Below are positions 9,202 through 17,470 of a stretch of DNA of 46,293 nt, piece after piece. Location: positions 1 to 46,293 of the forward strand of contig NZ_JARICI010000058.1 of assembly GCF_029257255.1 (NCBI RefSeq), written 5' to 3'. Source of the DNA: Sporosarcina sp. (GTDB taxonomy: Bacteria; Bacillota; Bacilli; Bacillales_A; Planococcaceae). The translations under genes and the position numbers were made by a program. The notes beneath the pieces were generated by a model. That model worked only from the letters and a program-made list of their open reading frames with translations. It made no database searches and was not told the DNA's origin. Position 1 is the first letter of the stretch; each line of letters starts with the position of its first letter.

Positions 9202-10208
9202 TTTTTCATCTCTTCCTTTATGGATATGTTTAAAAATTCCAGTGCATTTCCACCAAGAATCGCTTTTCTTTGTTCATCAGATAGATTCACTGTTTCATCA
9301 ACTACTTTGCCGGGTGGGATTTCACGCAGCAGGAATGGATAATCAGAACCCATTACAATCTTTTCATGGCCGAAACGATCGATCATATAATTAAGATTCA
9401 ACGGATCATAATTTAATGAATCAAAGTAGAAGTTCTTTGCATAAAAGCTTGGCAGTTCTTTCGTCTGTCTCAGATGCGGCCAAACTTTCCAGCCTTGGTC
9501 CAATCTCGGAAGAATATACGGGAATGACCCTCCACCGTGTGCAAAACAGACTTTAAGTTTCGGAAACTTCTCTATTACGCCGCCATTGATCAAACTCGCT
9601 GCTGCTAAAGCTGTCTCACTCGGCATGCCTACTGTATACATGAAGTTATGTCGTGGCATCCTATCTTTACCAAGAGTTTCCCATGGGTGTACAAATAAAG
9701 GAACTTCCCACTTTTCCGCCATTTCAAAGAACTTTGTGAAATCGGGATCATCTAAATTCTTACCATTAATATTTGTACCGATTTCAATTCCTTTTAAGCC
9801 AAGCTCCTTGACGCATCTTTCCATTTCACGAATCGATACTTCTACGTCCTGCAATGGAACAGTGCCCAGTCCGATAAAACGGTCTGGATATTTTTTAACA
9901 GTATCTGCAATAAAATCATTTTGGATTTTAGACATTTCTTCTGCCTGTTTGCCATCTGCCCAGTAGGAAAACGTTACCGGAATTGGAGACAGCACTTGAA
10001 TATCGACGCCTTCCGCATCCATATCGTCAATGCGTTTTTCAGGGCTCCAAACCTGATCAGTTACTTCACGAAAAACATTGCCTTCAACCATGATATTTGC
10101 TCCGCAGGAACAGGTCTTTTCTAAAGTTGGCCAGCGTCCGCCACCGAACTTTTCCACAAAGTCAGGGATGTTTTCAGGAATAATATGTGTATGAAAGTCT
10201 ACTCTCAT
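9198..10208 (-). CDS. 2-amino-3-carboxymuconate 6-semialdehyde decarboxylase (ACMSD)
   Basis: 336 residues, amidohydrolase superfamily (amidohydrolase-2), the usual length for ACMSD. It would decarboxylate the unstable HAAO product 2-amino-3-carboxymuconate semialdehyde and so prevent its cyclisation to quinolinate. Metal ligands are visible: DFHTHIIPE at the N-terminus (HxH), FVHPWETLG (about residue 173), FAHGGGSFPYILPR (about 222) and the catalytic Asp in IVMGSDYPF (about 290). I choose the ATG at 10208 because it overlaps the HAAO stop as ATGA and has AGGG 8 nt upstream; a GTG two codons earlier is possible. It also overlaps the deaminase gene by 4 bp, indicating translational coupling. 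Confidence 0.9.
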   Translation of the reverse strand: MRVDFHTHIIPENIPDFVEKFGGGRWPTLEKTCSCGANIMVEGNVFREVTDQVWSPEKRIDDMDAEGVDIQVLSPIPVTFSYWADGKQAEEMSKIQNDFIADTVKKYPDRFIGLGTVPLQDVEVSIREMERCVKELGLKGIEIGTNINGKNLDDPDFTKFFEMAEKWEVPLFVHPWETLGKDRMPRHNFMYTVGMPSETALAAASLINGGVIEKFPKLKVCFAHGGGSFPYILPRLDQGWKVWPHLRQTKELPSFYAKNFYFDSLNYDPLNLNYMIDRFGHEKIVMGSDYPFLLREIPPGKVVDETVNLSDEQRKAILGGNALEFLNISIKEEMKK

Positions 10209-10750
10209 TTCCACAACCCTACTTCTTCAGGCATTACATGACCACAGTTATTACATGTGCGCAGCTCCTCACTGCCATTGAACTCTTCAATCCCAGCTTT
10301 TACCTGTGTACCGATATCAGTCAGCTGAATCGTTTTTCTATGCATCTCCTGATCACAACTTTCACAGAACCAAACGAAATCTTCTAGTTCACCTTGGTCG
10401 CGTTTACGCTCAATTACGAGACCATACGTGTCTGCAATTCGATGCGGAGAGTGAGGCATCATAGCAGGGAGCATAAATACTTCTCCTTCTTTCACTTCTA
10501 TTACTTCACGCTTGCCTTCGAAATTAATGACTTCAACAAAACAGCTGCCTTTAATTTGATAGAAAAATTCTTCAGAAGGGTCCACATGAAAATCCCGCCG
10601 TCTATTTGGACCGCCTATAATCATACAAATAAATTCCGAATCTTCCCATAAAACCTTGTTGTTGACTGGCGGCTGAAGTGCGTCCTTATTCTCTTCGATC
10701 CACTGCAGCAGGTTGAACGCCTTTAAAGTTTTGATTGTTGAAGTTGTCAT
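10205..10750 (-). CDS. nbaC: 3-hydroxyanthranilate 3,4-dioxygenase (bacterial type)
   Basis: 181 residues, cupin fold, the normal length of the bacterial/monomeric form. It opens the ring of 3-hydroxyanthranilate with O2 and Fe(II) to give 2-amino-3-carboxymuconate semialdehyde. Iron ligands fit the family: His in RRDFHVDPSEEFFYQ with the following Glu (about residues 55-61) and His in MMPHSPHRIA (about 99). A second rubredoxin-like metal site is present: CESC (about 129-132) and CNNC (about 165-168), a feature of bacterial HAAO missing from many animal enzymes. It is first in the operon that runs to 3686; a promoter and palindromic operator lie at 10870-10922. Confidence 0.94.
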   Translation of the reverse strand: MTTSTIKTLKAFNLLQWIEENKDALQPPVNNKVLWEDSEFICMIIGGPNRRRDFHVDPSEEFFYQIKGSCFVEVINFEGKREVIEVKEGEVFMLPAMMPHSPHRIADTYGLVIERKRDQGELEDFVWFCESCDQEMHRKTIQLTDIGTQVKAGIEEFNGSEELRTCNNCGHVMPEEVGLWK

Positions 10751-10869
10751 TTGAAACCCTCCATTATTTTAGTTTTTTTCGTGCTAGAAGATGGAGATGT
10801 TCTGTACAATTCCACATTAAAATTGCACTGACCCCGACATCCTCTCGTGCCTTACTAGTTATAGCTTCA

Positions 10870-10898
10870 CTATAAATGAAAACGCATACATTTTTCTA
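10870..10898 (-). promoter_or_regulatory. Promoter of the HAAO operon
   Basis: Minus strand: -35 TAGAAA (10893-10898), 17-nt spacer, -10 TTATAG (10870-10875). The -35 is poor, which suits a promoter needing an activator. The 17-bp palindrome ends 7 nt upstream of the -35, the same spacing as at 13371-13423. Confidence 0.6.
10877..10890 (-). promoter_or_regulatory. Candidate cre (CcpA) site inside the HAAO promoter
   Basis: TGTATGCGTTTTCA matches the cre consensus TGWNANCGNTNWCA with one mismatch. It lies between -35 and -10, a position where bound CcpA would block RNA polymerase. Confidence 0.55.
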
Positions 10899-10905
10899 TA
10901 TCGCT

Positions 10906-10922
10906 ATTTCACCATGTGAAAT
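10906..10922. promoter_or_regulatory. Palindromic operator upstream of the HAAO promoter
   Basis: ATTTCACCATGTGAAAT, a 17-bp palindrome with 6-bp arms, centred about 50 bp upstream of the likely start point. It is nearly identical to the site at 13407-13423, and similarity continues for about 25 bp beyond it. It is likely the binding site of the IclR regulator at 16499-17245. Confidence 0.7.
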
Positions 10923-10951
10923 AGTTAGAATTTTTTTAATAAATATTTTTC

Positions 10952-10995
10952 AAAAAAAGGTCCAGACTCTCATGTAGAAAGTCTGGACCTTTTTC
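10952..10995 (-). terminator. Terminator of the flavin reductase gene
   Basis: A stem of about 14 bp centred on GGTCCAGACT/AGTCTGGACC with a 10-nt loop and A/T runs on both sides, so it may act in both directions. It separates the reductase transcript from the HAAO operon. Confidence 0.88.
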
Positions 10996-11031
10996 TTATC
11001 GCTTCATAGATCGTGTATTTTAGTCGATTAC

Positions 11032-11538
11032 TTATTTTGCTGTGTAAAAATCCGCCGGAATAGAACCAAACACTCTGCGGTGGTATAGCATTGGATCCTT
11101 GCTAGCATCTACCTTCAAATCAACTACTTCACCTATTAACACCGTGTGATCACCTGCTTCAATCGCTTTAAATGTCTTACATTCAAAAACGCCGAATGCG
11201 CCATCAATGATCGGCAGCCCATTTTCAGATTGATGCCATTCACATGTACTGAAACGATCTTCGTGGCTGCTTGCAAACGTTTTGCACAGTTCGGATTGTT
11301 CTCCCGCCAATACATGCACTGCAAACTTTCCACCTTCCGTAAACTCTTTCAATGAAGAGACTCTATGATCAATAGACCATAGTAACATCAATGGATCAAG
11401 GGAAACAGATGCAAATGAATTTACAGTTAAACCAACTGGTACTCCCTCACCTGTAGTAGTCGTAACAATTGTTACGCCAGTTGGGTAATTCCCCATAATA
11501 TCTTTAAATACTTGTTGTTTTTCTTCTTTATTCATCAT
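11032..11538 (-). CDS. Flavin reductase component of the anthranilate monooxygenase
   Basis: 168 residues, FMN-binding split-barrel flavin reductase of the HpaC family. It would reduce free FAD or FMN with NADH and supply it to the oxygenase at 11725-13209. Family motifs: NYPTGVTIVTTTT near residue 15, then LTVNSFASVSLDPLMLLWSI (about 38-57) and a His/Gly-rich segment (AGDHTVLIGEVVDLKV, about residue 128). It lies between two terminators (10952-10995, 11665-11711) and has its own promoter. RBS GGGAG precedes adjacent ATG codons at 11538 and 11535; the second has better spacing. Confidence 0.85.
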   Translation of the reverse strand: MMNKEEKQQVFKDIMGNYPTGVTIVTTTTGEGVPVGLTVNSFASVSLDPLMLLWSIDHRVSSLKEFTEGGKFAVHVLAGEQSELCKTFASSHEDRFSTCEWHQSENGLPIIDGAFGVFECKTFKAIEAGDHTVLIGEVVDLKVDASKDPMLYHRRVFGSIPADFYTAK

Positions 11539-11581
11539 TATCTCTCCCTAAAATTAATTCTATTTATATCAATTCACCAAA

Positions 11582-11610
11582 ATTATAGCATAAGCCGGAT
11601 GCTACTTCAT
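11582..11610 (-). promoter_or_regulatory. Promoter of the flavin reductase gene
   Basis: Minus strand: -10 TATAAT (11582-11587), 17-nt spacer, -35 ATGAAG (11605-11610). No copy of the 17-bp palindrome is seen upstream, so this unit may be regulated differently from the oxygenase. Confidence 0.6.
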
Positions 11611-11664
11611 GATATCCATCTGATAGAATAACCAAATTTTTAAAAAATCTAAAATATAGTAGAC

Positions 11665-11711
11665 AAAAAGCATTACCAAAGTAAAGGCCTCTTACCTGAT
11701 AATGCTTTTTT
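11665..11711 (-). terminator. Terminator of the monooxygenase gene
   Basis: AAAAAGCATTA pairs with TAATGCTTTTT around a loop that can itself pair (GTAA/TTAC). The minus-strand transcript ends in TTTTT. It lies 14 bp beyond the monooxygenase stop. Confidence 0.8.
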
Positions 11712-11724
11712 ACTTATGATTCGA

Positions 11725-13209
11725 TTAATTGACTACAGTATCTTTCGCCATTTCCAATGAATCTTTCAATGCTTTATTAACCATATCATATGACGGATTA
11801 TTACGTTTGTGAGTATTATAGAACATACCTAATTTACGAACCGGATCTCCAGAATAGTAGCGCTCGTATTGTACAAGACGCTGACCGAATGCTTCTCCGC
11901 ATAGATCCCAAGCCAACTTGAATAAACGCACGCGGTGTTCAGCTGTTACGCCAGAACGGCCACTGTAGTATTTGACCATATCCTCTGCTGTTTCAGGATT
12001 TGCGAAATCTCCGCCTGTAGGAGACATTAACAATCCACCAGCACCGATCGTTTGCAAGATTTCCATTGCACGCGGATAAAGCGTTGGCAGGATTCCTCGA
12101 ATCGTCTCTAATGGTACGATAGCAGGAAGTGCTTCTCCGTATGGCGTCATAACAAATTCTTGCTCCGCTGTTCGCACTAATGCGCGAATCGTCTCGACTC
12201 CTTGAATCAGTTCAGATAATTGGTTTTGCACGTTGAGGAATCCATCGACCCCTACAGCGTCCGCAACTGCACAGGTAACTTCAGTAGCAAATGAAATCTT
12301 TGTCAGGCCGCGAACTGCTGACTGATGTGAAGGCTGCAAGTTGATGCCTGTTTTCGGATATAGCATATTTCCTGCTTCCACATTTTGATTGATAAATACA
12401 CGATCCCACGGTACCATTACATCATGGAACACAAGCACAGCATCCATTTCTTCAAAACGGCTGGCAAGCGGGTGATCCCATGTAGAACGTTCACCACTTT
12501 GCGTCTCTTCACGGCAATACATACGAAGTCCCGGAGTATCGATGGGAACAGCAAATGCAATTGCATACTTTTCATCACCTGGCTTGAAACTTGGATAGGA
12601 ATAGATAATGACTTCGTCGGTTACAGGTGCAAGCGTTGCAAGCATCTTAGACCCTCGTACAATCAAGCCTTCCTCTGTTTCACGCACCACACCCAAGTGC
12701 AAAAATTCGTCATCTTGCTGACTGGAGGCTTTACTACGGTCATTCTGTGGGTTAATGATTGCGTGAGTCAAAAACAAATCATTATCTCGAATGTATTTAT
12801 AATAGTTTACAATATTATCTCCCCAGCGTTCACCATATTGTCTGAAGAACCAATCATTAGAAGCCATTGCCGTTACGACTGTTGCCAAGAAATCGGGAGT
12901 ACGACCCATTAAACCGAACGTCGCTTCTGCCCATACTTCAAAAACCCGCCTGCGCGCTTGCAAGTCTTCTCCACTTTTTGGAATAAGAAACGCATTGTTT
13001 ACTCGCTCGCCCGTTTCCTCACATACATGCGTGATTTCTTCCTGATACTTCGGATCATGCTGCATATCATATAGTCTGGCCATTTCTTTAATAGGCTGTT
13101 TGAATACTGGTTCTTCCGCCAAGTTGAAAATACGGCGGCCTCCTAAATATACTTCCGGCTGACGCGATTGAACTGCTTTAATGTAATCCGCACCTGTTCT
13201 AATACCCAT
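11725..13209 (-). CDS. FAD-dependent aromatic monooxygenase, HpaB family; probable anthranilate 3-monooxygenase
   Basis: 494 residues, the 4-hydroxyphenylacetate 3-hydroxylase (HpaB) family with an acyl-CoA-dehydrogenase-like fold. Family motifs: [20 protein letters not shown] (about residues 87-106) and [13 protein letters not shown] (about 145), which bind substrate and flavin. Such enzymes use reduced FAD from a partner reductase to hydroxylate an aromatic ring. Because the rest of the locus handles 3-hydroxyanthranilate and nothing for 4-hydroxyphenylacetate is present, anthranilate 3-hydroxylation is the best reading; I recall such a two-component enzyme from Geobacillus thermodenitrificans NG80-2. 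The start at 13209 has AGGAGG 8 nt upstream; an extension to 13290 lacks an RBS. Confidence 0.85.
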   Translation of the reverse strand: MGIRTGADYIKAVQSRQPEVYLGGRRIFNLAEEPVFKQPIKEMARLYDMQHDPKYQEEITHVCEETGERVNNAFLIPKSGEDLQARRRVFEVWAEATFGLMGRTPDFLATVVTAMASNDWFFRQYGERWGDNIVNYYKYIRDNDLFLTHAIINPQNDRSKASSQQDDEFLHLGVVRETEEGLIVRGSKMLATLAPVTDEVIIYSYPSFKPGDEKYAIAFAVPIDTPGLRMYCREETQSGERSTWDHPLASRFEEMDAVLVFHDVMVPWDRVFINQNVEAGNMLYPKTGINLQPSHQSAVRGLTKISFATEVTCAVADAVGVDGFLNVQNQLSELIQGVETIRALVRTAEQEFVMTPYGEALPAIVPLETIRGILPTLYPRAMEILQTIGAGGLLMSPTGGDFANPETAEDMVKYYSGRSGVTAEHRVRLFKLAWDLCGEAFGQRLVQYERYYSGDPVRKLGMFYNTHKRNNPSYDMVNKALKDSLEMAKDTVVN

Positions 13210-13370
13210 AGTGTATTCCTCCTGTATGTTGATAGTTTCTTCATTGAGAATCGTGAAATTGGTCAAAAACGAAATTGTAAGCCCTTTCATTTCCTTTTAT
13301 TAAAAGAAGCTTCTAAGATATATAAAGCCTTTTTCATCTCACACAATTTCACTTCAATTAACTTACTTGT

Positions 13371-13399
13371 AATATACCGAATCCGCAAATTCGTCACAA
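13371..13399 (-). promoter_or_regulatory. Promoter of the monooxygenase gene
   Basis: Minus strand: -35 TTGTGA (13394-13399), 17-nt spacer, -10 TATATT (13371-13376). The palindrome at 13407-13423 ends 7 nt upstream of the -35, as at the HAAO operon. The leader to the start codon is about 155 nt. Confidence 0.7.
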
Positions 13400-13406
13400 T
13401 ATTCAT

Positions 13407-13423
13407 ATTTCATCATATGAAAT
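13407..13423. promoter_or_regulatory. Palindromic operator upstream of the monooxygenase promoter
   Basis: ATTTCATCATATGAAAT, differing from the HAAO-operon site at only two central positions. The flanking AGTAAGAATATTTCAT also resembles the HAAO flank. Proposed IclR-family site, in an activator position just upstream of -35. Confidence 0.7.
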
Positions 13424-13489
13424 AGTAAGAATATTTCATAAAGAAATTTTTATGACATACTGAAAGACTAGTGGGTGATGATACTTCTA

Positions 13490-13543
13490 CAAAAAGAAAG
13501 ACTGTAGATTTCCTCCTTATTTTGGAGTAGATCTACAGTCTTG
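13490..13543 (-). terminator. Terminator of the TRAP transporter operon
   Basis: AAGACTGTAGAT pairs perfectly with ATCTACAGTCTT; an inner CTCC/GGAG helix extends the hairpin. The minus strand continues with TTTCTTTTT. It separates the TRAP genes from the monooxygenase. Confidence 0.82.
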
Positions 13544-13549
13544 AATATT

Positions 13550-14827
13550 CTAATCTTTATACAGGCTCGGAATCCATAATGCAGCATCTTCCCAGTATGT
13601 CAGGATGAGCAGCACGACAATCGCCATCGCCAAAAAAGGCATAATAGATTTGATAAGATCTTCAAATTTCACCTTGGCAATGGACGATACAATGAATAAT
13701 CCTGTGCCTACTGGCGGTGTCAGAAGACCAATCGTTAAGTTAATACATACAATTACACCGAAATGTACGGGATCAATCTGGTATGTAGCAAGTAACGGAA
13801 GCATAACCGGTATTAATATAATTAATGCCGCTATCCCATCCAGCACAGTACCAATCAATAGTAAGAAAATGTTTACCAACAGCAAGAATACTAATGGATT
13901 CTCTGAAAGACTAAGCATAGAATTAGCTACCAACTGCGGTATCTGCTCATATGCAATGATAAAACCAAATAAATTGGCAGTGACAATCAGGAAAGAAATT
14001 GTCGCTGTATTTACTACTGTGCTGACAAAGATTTCAGGCATATCTTTCAGTTTCAATTCCCGGTACGCCAATCCAATGACAAATGCAATAACACAAGCAA
14101 TTGCTGCAGATTCAGTCGGCGTAAAGACACCGCCGAGTATACCGAAAATGATGGTGAAAGGAATTAACATTGCAGGCAGTACACGTAAGAATGATTTAAC
14201 AATCATATCGAAGGTTGCTTTTTCACTCTTAGGAAACTGCTGCTTGTGATTCATGAATCCTATTACAATGATAAAACCAATTCCCAACAAAATACCCGGT
14301 ATCACTCCAGCCATAAACAAATCAGCAATGGATGCTCCTGTCAGTGTCCCGTATATGATAAATAGCATACTGGGAGGAATAACAGGGGCTACGATAGAAG
14401 ATGCCAATGTGATTGCTGCGGAAAAATCACGCTTGTAGCCTTCCTTTTCCATTTCAGGAACCATCACTTTACTCATCATCGCAGCCTGTGCATTGGCAGA
14501 GCCTAAGATGGATGCTAAAAACATATTGGCAATGACAGTTACATACGCCAATCCACCGCGATAATGTCCAATTAGAACTCTCGCAAATGACACAAGCCGG
14601 GTTGTAATTCCTCCGCCATTCATTAACTCACCTGCCAGCATGAATAACGGAATAGCCAAGAGGCCAAAATTATCAATTCCGGAAAACATTTTTTGTGGTG
14701 CCGAGCTCATCAGTGTCGTCAAATTCGAAAGAAGCAAATAACTGAGGGACGTGATTGCAAGTACTAACGAAATCGGAATACCGATTATTAAAAATAGTAA
14801 AAATAATGCAATGACAGCAAATATCAT
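13550..14827 (-). CDS. dctM: TRAP transporter large permease subunit (DctM)
   Basis: 425 residues, strongly hydrophobic with about a dozen helices, typical of DctM. It forms the transport channel of a tripartite ATP-independent periplasmic-type carrier that moves organic acids with Na+. Family features are the N-terminal GIPISLVLAITSLSYLLLS and the AIPLFMLAGELMNGGGIT segment (about residues 60-80). It overlaps the small subunit gene by 4 bp (ATGA), so the two are translationally coupled. Location beside the aromatic genes and IclR suggests the cargo is anthranilate or a related carboxylate. Confidence 0.92.
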   Translation of the reverse strand: MIFAVIALFLLFLIIGIPISLVLAITSLSYLLLSNLTTLMSSAPQKMFSGIDNFGLLAIPLFMLAGELMNGGGITTRLVSFARVLIGHYRGGLAYVTVIANMFLASILGSANAQAAMMSKVMVPEMEKEGYKRDFSAAITLASSIVAPVIPPSMLFIIYGTLTGASIADLFMAGVIPGILLGIGFIIVIGFMNHKQQFPKSEKATFDMIVKSFLRVLPAMLIPFTIIFGILGGVFTPTESAAIACVIAFVIGLAYRELKLKDMPEIFVSTVVNTATISFLIVTANLFGFIIAYEQIPQLVANSMLSLSENPLVFLLLVNIFLLLIGTVLDGIAALIILIPVMLPLLATYQIDPVHFGVIVCINLTIGLLTPPVGTGLFIVSSIAKVKFEDLIKSIMPFLAMAIVVLLILTYWEDAALWIPSLYKD

Positions 14828-15309
14828 GTCGTTTGTCCCCCCTGCTCTTTCGGCTTAAACAAGTTCACAAGGTGGGTTAATAAGTGAATGAAGGCAAAAC
14901 TTAATCCTACCGGGACCGATGCATATGGAATCCACATCGGAATCCGCATAGTAGACGATTTTTGATTCAAAACGGTGATCAGCCATTCGTAACTCAAATA
15001 TAGTAAGATTGCAATAAACGCCAAGATAATTACATATGAAACGATTTCCAAATATTTTCTTCCTTTTTCCGAAAGCCGATCAACTAAAAAGGTAACAGAA
15101 GCCTGGGACTTATATTTAAGTCCCAAACTTCCACCAATAAACGTAATCCATGCCATGATGAAAATACTTGCTTCATTCGCCCAATAAATTGGTGCGTTCA
15201 AGAAGTAGCGGAACACTACGGCGACTGCGATAATAATCGTCATCGCGGCGATCAGTATCATCGCCATAACTTTTTCTAACGTTTCTATCCAGCTGCTCAG
15301 TTTATTCAT
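14824..15309 (-). CDS. dctQ: TRAP transporter small permease subunit (DctQ)
   Basis: 161 residues with four predicted membrane helices, the DctQ pattern. The segment NAPIYWANEASIFIMAWITF (about residues 37-56) is the conserved helix-2 entrance region. It binds DctM to make the membrane complex. It is 14 bp downstream of the binding-protein gene and overlaps dctM by 4 bp. Confidence 0.9.
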   Translation of the reverse strand: MNKLSSWIETLEKVMAMILIAAMTIIIAVAVVFRYFLNAPIYWANEASIFIMAWITFIGGSLGLKYKSQASVTFLVDRLSEKGRKYLEIVSYVIILAFIAILLYLSYEWLITVLNQKSSTMRIPMWIPYASVPVGLSFAFIHLLTHLVNLFKPKEQGGQTT

Positions 15310-15323
15310 ACTGCGTATTCCTC

Positions 15324-16352
15324 CTATTTACGGAACGTCTCAATAAACTCTTTAATTAAAGGATCTTTTGCTTTGTATTGCTCATCGTATTTCTCTTTAA
15401 AAGGATCAAACAATGACTCGTCCATTTCATACAATTCCATTCCTCTATCTTTCAACGTGTTCATGTATTCCTCTTCTAAAGATGAACGTTTCATCGTTCC
15501 GTATTCAGAAGCAGCAGCCATTGCTTCTTCAACAATTTTTTGGTCTTCTTCAGGCATTGCATCAAACTTTTCACCGCTCGCAATCATTACTGAAGGCCAT
15601 ACCATATGATTCGTCAAAGCAGCAAACCCAGTTACTTCATTGAAATTCGATGTAACAGCAGCGTCTAAATCCATTTCCATTCCATCAATAACGCCTGTTT
15701 GTGCAGCTTGGTACACATCCGGAAGTGATATAGACTCAGGATTAGCACCCAGCAAACGATACCAATCTTGTAATGCAGGACTAGGTGTTACGCGCAGAGT
15801 CAACCCTTTCATATCTGCAGGCGATTCCACTTTCTCTCTGAACATCATCGTACGATTCCCTGAGAAGAAGTAGTTCATTGCACGCAAACCTTGATCATCA
15901 AGTGTTGCAAGAATTTTCTTCGCTATATCAGAGTCTTTTGCTTCAAAAGCAGCTTCATATGAATCAAACAAATACGGTGCAAACCATCCGCTGAACGCAT
16001 CTGATCTAGATGTCAAAAATGCCGTTGTGATAAATCCAAAATCCAATGAACCTGTCTCTAACTGCTGAACCATATCAGGCTCACTGCCCAACTGCCCGCC
16101 AGGATATAATTCCATTTTCATTCTGCCGTCAGAACGTTTTTCAAGTTCTTCAGCAAACTTTTCAGCTGTTTCATTCCAAATATGATCAGGCGGTGCAATA
16201 TGAGCAAGCTTAAAGTTATATGTCTTTCCCGCATCCTCCGTTTTACCACTATCATCAGCCTTTACCTCATCGCTATCTTTACCACATGCACTTAAAAAAA
16301 GTGCGGCTACAATGGTCATAATAAAAAAATACATTCCTCTTTTTTTCAACAT
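15324..16352 (-). CDS. dctP: TRAP transporter substrate-binding lipoprotein (DctP)
   Basis: 342 residues with a lipoprotein signal peptide (lipobox LSAC, cysteine at residue 23), as expected for a Gram-positive TRAP binding protein anchored outside the membrane. The body matches the DctP family: YNFKLAHIAPPDHIWNETA, then GLTLRVTPSPALQDWYRLLG, whose Arg normally binds the ligand carboxylate, then DGMEMDLDA. It captures an organic acid and passes it to DctQM. First gene of the dctPQM operon; RBS AAAAGGGG precedes the ATG. Confidence 0.9.
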   Translation of the reverse strand: MLKKRGMYFFIMTIVAALFLSACGKDSDEVKADDSGKTEDAGKTYNFKLAHIAPPDHIWNETAEKFAEELEKRSDGRMKMELYPGGQLGSEPDMVQQLETGSLDFGFITTAFLTSRSDAFSGWFAPYLFDSYEAAFEAKDSDIAKKILATLDDQGLRAMNYFFSGNRTMMFREKVESPADMKGLTLRVTPSPALQDWYRLLGANPESISLPDVYQAAQTGVIDGMEMDLDAAVTSNFNEVTGFAALTNHMVWPSVMIASGEKFDAMPEEDQKIVEEAMAAASEYGTMKRSSLEEEYMNTLKDRGMELYEMDESLFDPFKEKYDEQYKAKDPLIKEFIETFRK

Positions 16353-16426
16353 AATAGATTCCCCTTTTCTCTTTTTCTTAGTTTAAGTCACAATATTCCG
16401 TAAATTCTTTTTGAAAATTTTCGTCT

Positions 16427-16443
16427 ATTTCTGTATGTTGAAT
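16427..16443. promoter_or_regulatory. Weak IclR-site candidate upstream of dctP
   Basis: ATTTCTGTATGTTGAAT matches the 17-bp palindrome of the monooxygenase and HAAO promoters at about 12 of 17 positions. With the same geometry a -35/-10 pair would be AATTTT/ATATTG, which is poor. Suggestive only. Confidence 0.3.
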
Positions 16444-16498
16444 AAGTAAATCCATCTGTTCTTCATCTCGCCCCCTTATTTGACTGTACTTTACGATT

Positions 16499-17245
16499 CT
16501 ATACTTCTATATATCCTAGTTCCTTGGATATGGAATCTGCTGTCTTAATTACACTCTGTCTAATCATTTGCTGATTGATTCCTTGCATATAAGAAACAGG
16601 ACCAGCCAAATTTACAGCCGCTATCGTCTTACCTGAGTACGATAAAATAGGTGCGGCAATAGCATACGTGCCTGTACTATTCTCGTTATTACTTATAGAG
16701 TAGCCGACGTTTCGTACTTGTTTGAGATCTTCCTTCAACTTGTCAATATCTGTGATTGTATTCGGGGCTTGCGGGGAAAGTCCTCTTTCAATTGTTTCTT
16801 TTAGATAGTTTTTATTATAGGCCAATAGAACCTTTCCGGTGCTCGTGGCATAAGCGGGCTTACGTGATCCGATGTATGTGTGAATAGGTGACGCTTCTTG
16901 AGAGGATATTTTCAATACAAATACGACCTCTCCCTTATCAAACATCCCTATATGTGCGGTACCCACGAATCTGCTAATCAAATCTTTTACAAGTGGAATA
17001 GCCTTATCATAAATATCTTGTTGAAACATGACATTGTTATTCCACTCCAACAATTTCCAACCTAAGCGATACCTTCGATCCTGGTCTCTCATTAATACAC
17101 CTTCATTGCAAAGCGTGCTGACTAAGTGATGTGTTGTGCTAGGGCTCATCCCAAGTTTATCTGCAATTTCCAAATTCCCCAAAACAGGTTGTTCGCTAGA
17201 AAAACAACTGATTATATAGCATGCCTTTTTAACGGATTCTATCAC
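16499..17245 (-). CDS. IclR-family transcriptional regulator
   Basis: 248 residues: N-terminal winged helix-turn-helix (about residues 5-65, with LGMSPSTTHHLVSTLCNEGV as the recognition region) and a C-terminal IclR effector domain (RKPAYATSTGKVLLAY about 128-143; GYSISNNENSTGTYAIAAPI about 187-206). IclR proteins often activate aromatic catabolic operons when bound to the substrate. The start is a GTG at 17245 with GGAGAGGAG upstream. It lies just upstream of the TRAP genes on the same strand. Its probable targets are the palindromes at 10906-10922 and 13407-13423. A cre site precedes it. Confidence 0.88.
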   Translation of the reverse strand: MIESVKKACYIISCFSSEQPVLGNLEIADKLGMSPSTTHHLVSTLCNEGVLMRDQDRRYRLGWKLLEWNNNVMFQQDIYDKAIPLVKDLISRFVGTAHIGMFDKGEVVFVLKISSQEASPIHTYIGSRKPAYATSTGKVLLAYNKNYLKETIERGLSPQAPNTITDIDKLKEDLKQVRNVGYSISNNENSTGTYAIAAPILSYSGKTIAAVNLAGPVSYMQGINQQMIRQSVIKTADSISKELGYIEV

Positions 17246-17295
17246 GTTTTTTCTCCTCTCCGGCTTGATCTTAGCCTGTTCGGTAATTCAATTGA

Positions 17296-17309
17296 TGTAA
17301 ACGCTTTCA
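17296..17309. promoter_or_regulatory. cre site upstream of the IclR gene
   Basis: TGTAAACGCTTTCA is a full match to TGWNANCGNTNWCA, 51 bp upstream of the IclR start codon. It suggests CcpA represses the regulator when preferred sugars are present. Confidence 0.75.
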
Positions 17310-17411
17310 AATAAAGAAAAAAAGACTTTCTGACTAAACCTTTCGCCAGCTGTTTTAGGACGGTAAGTTTTAATGATTCATCTTCTTTCGAATCGACCAT
17401 TGTAAGTAGTA

Positions 17412-17470
17412 ATTCATATTATATGAATGTAAAAACAAGATAACAAGTCCCAAATTCCACATTATGAAAT
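17412..17470. promoter_or_regulatory. Two palindromes upstream of the IclR gene, possible autoregulatory sites
   Basis: ATTCATATTATATGAAT at 17412-17428 is a near-perfect 17-bp palindrome. ATTCCACATTATGAAAT at 17454-17470 matches the HAAO operator at 12 of 17 positions. Either may serve IclR autoregulation. Confidence 0.4.

Noticed and set aside
16400..16480. A 25-codon minus-strand frame (MDLLIQHTEIDENF start) between the IclR and dctP genes
   Set aside because: No SD at a proper distance; AT-rich leader sequence explains it.
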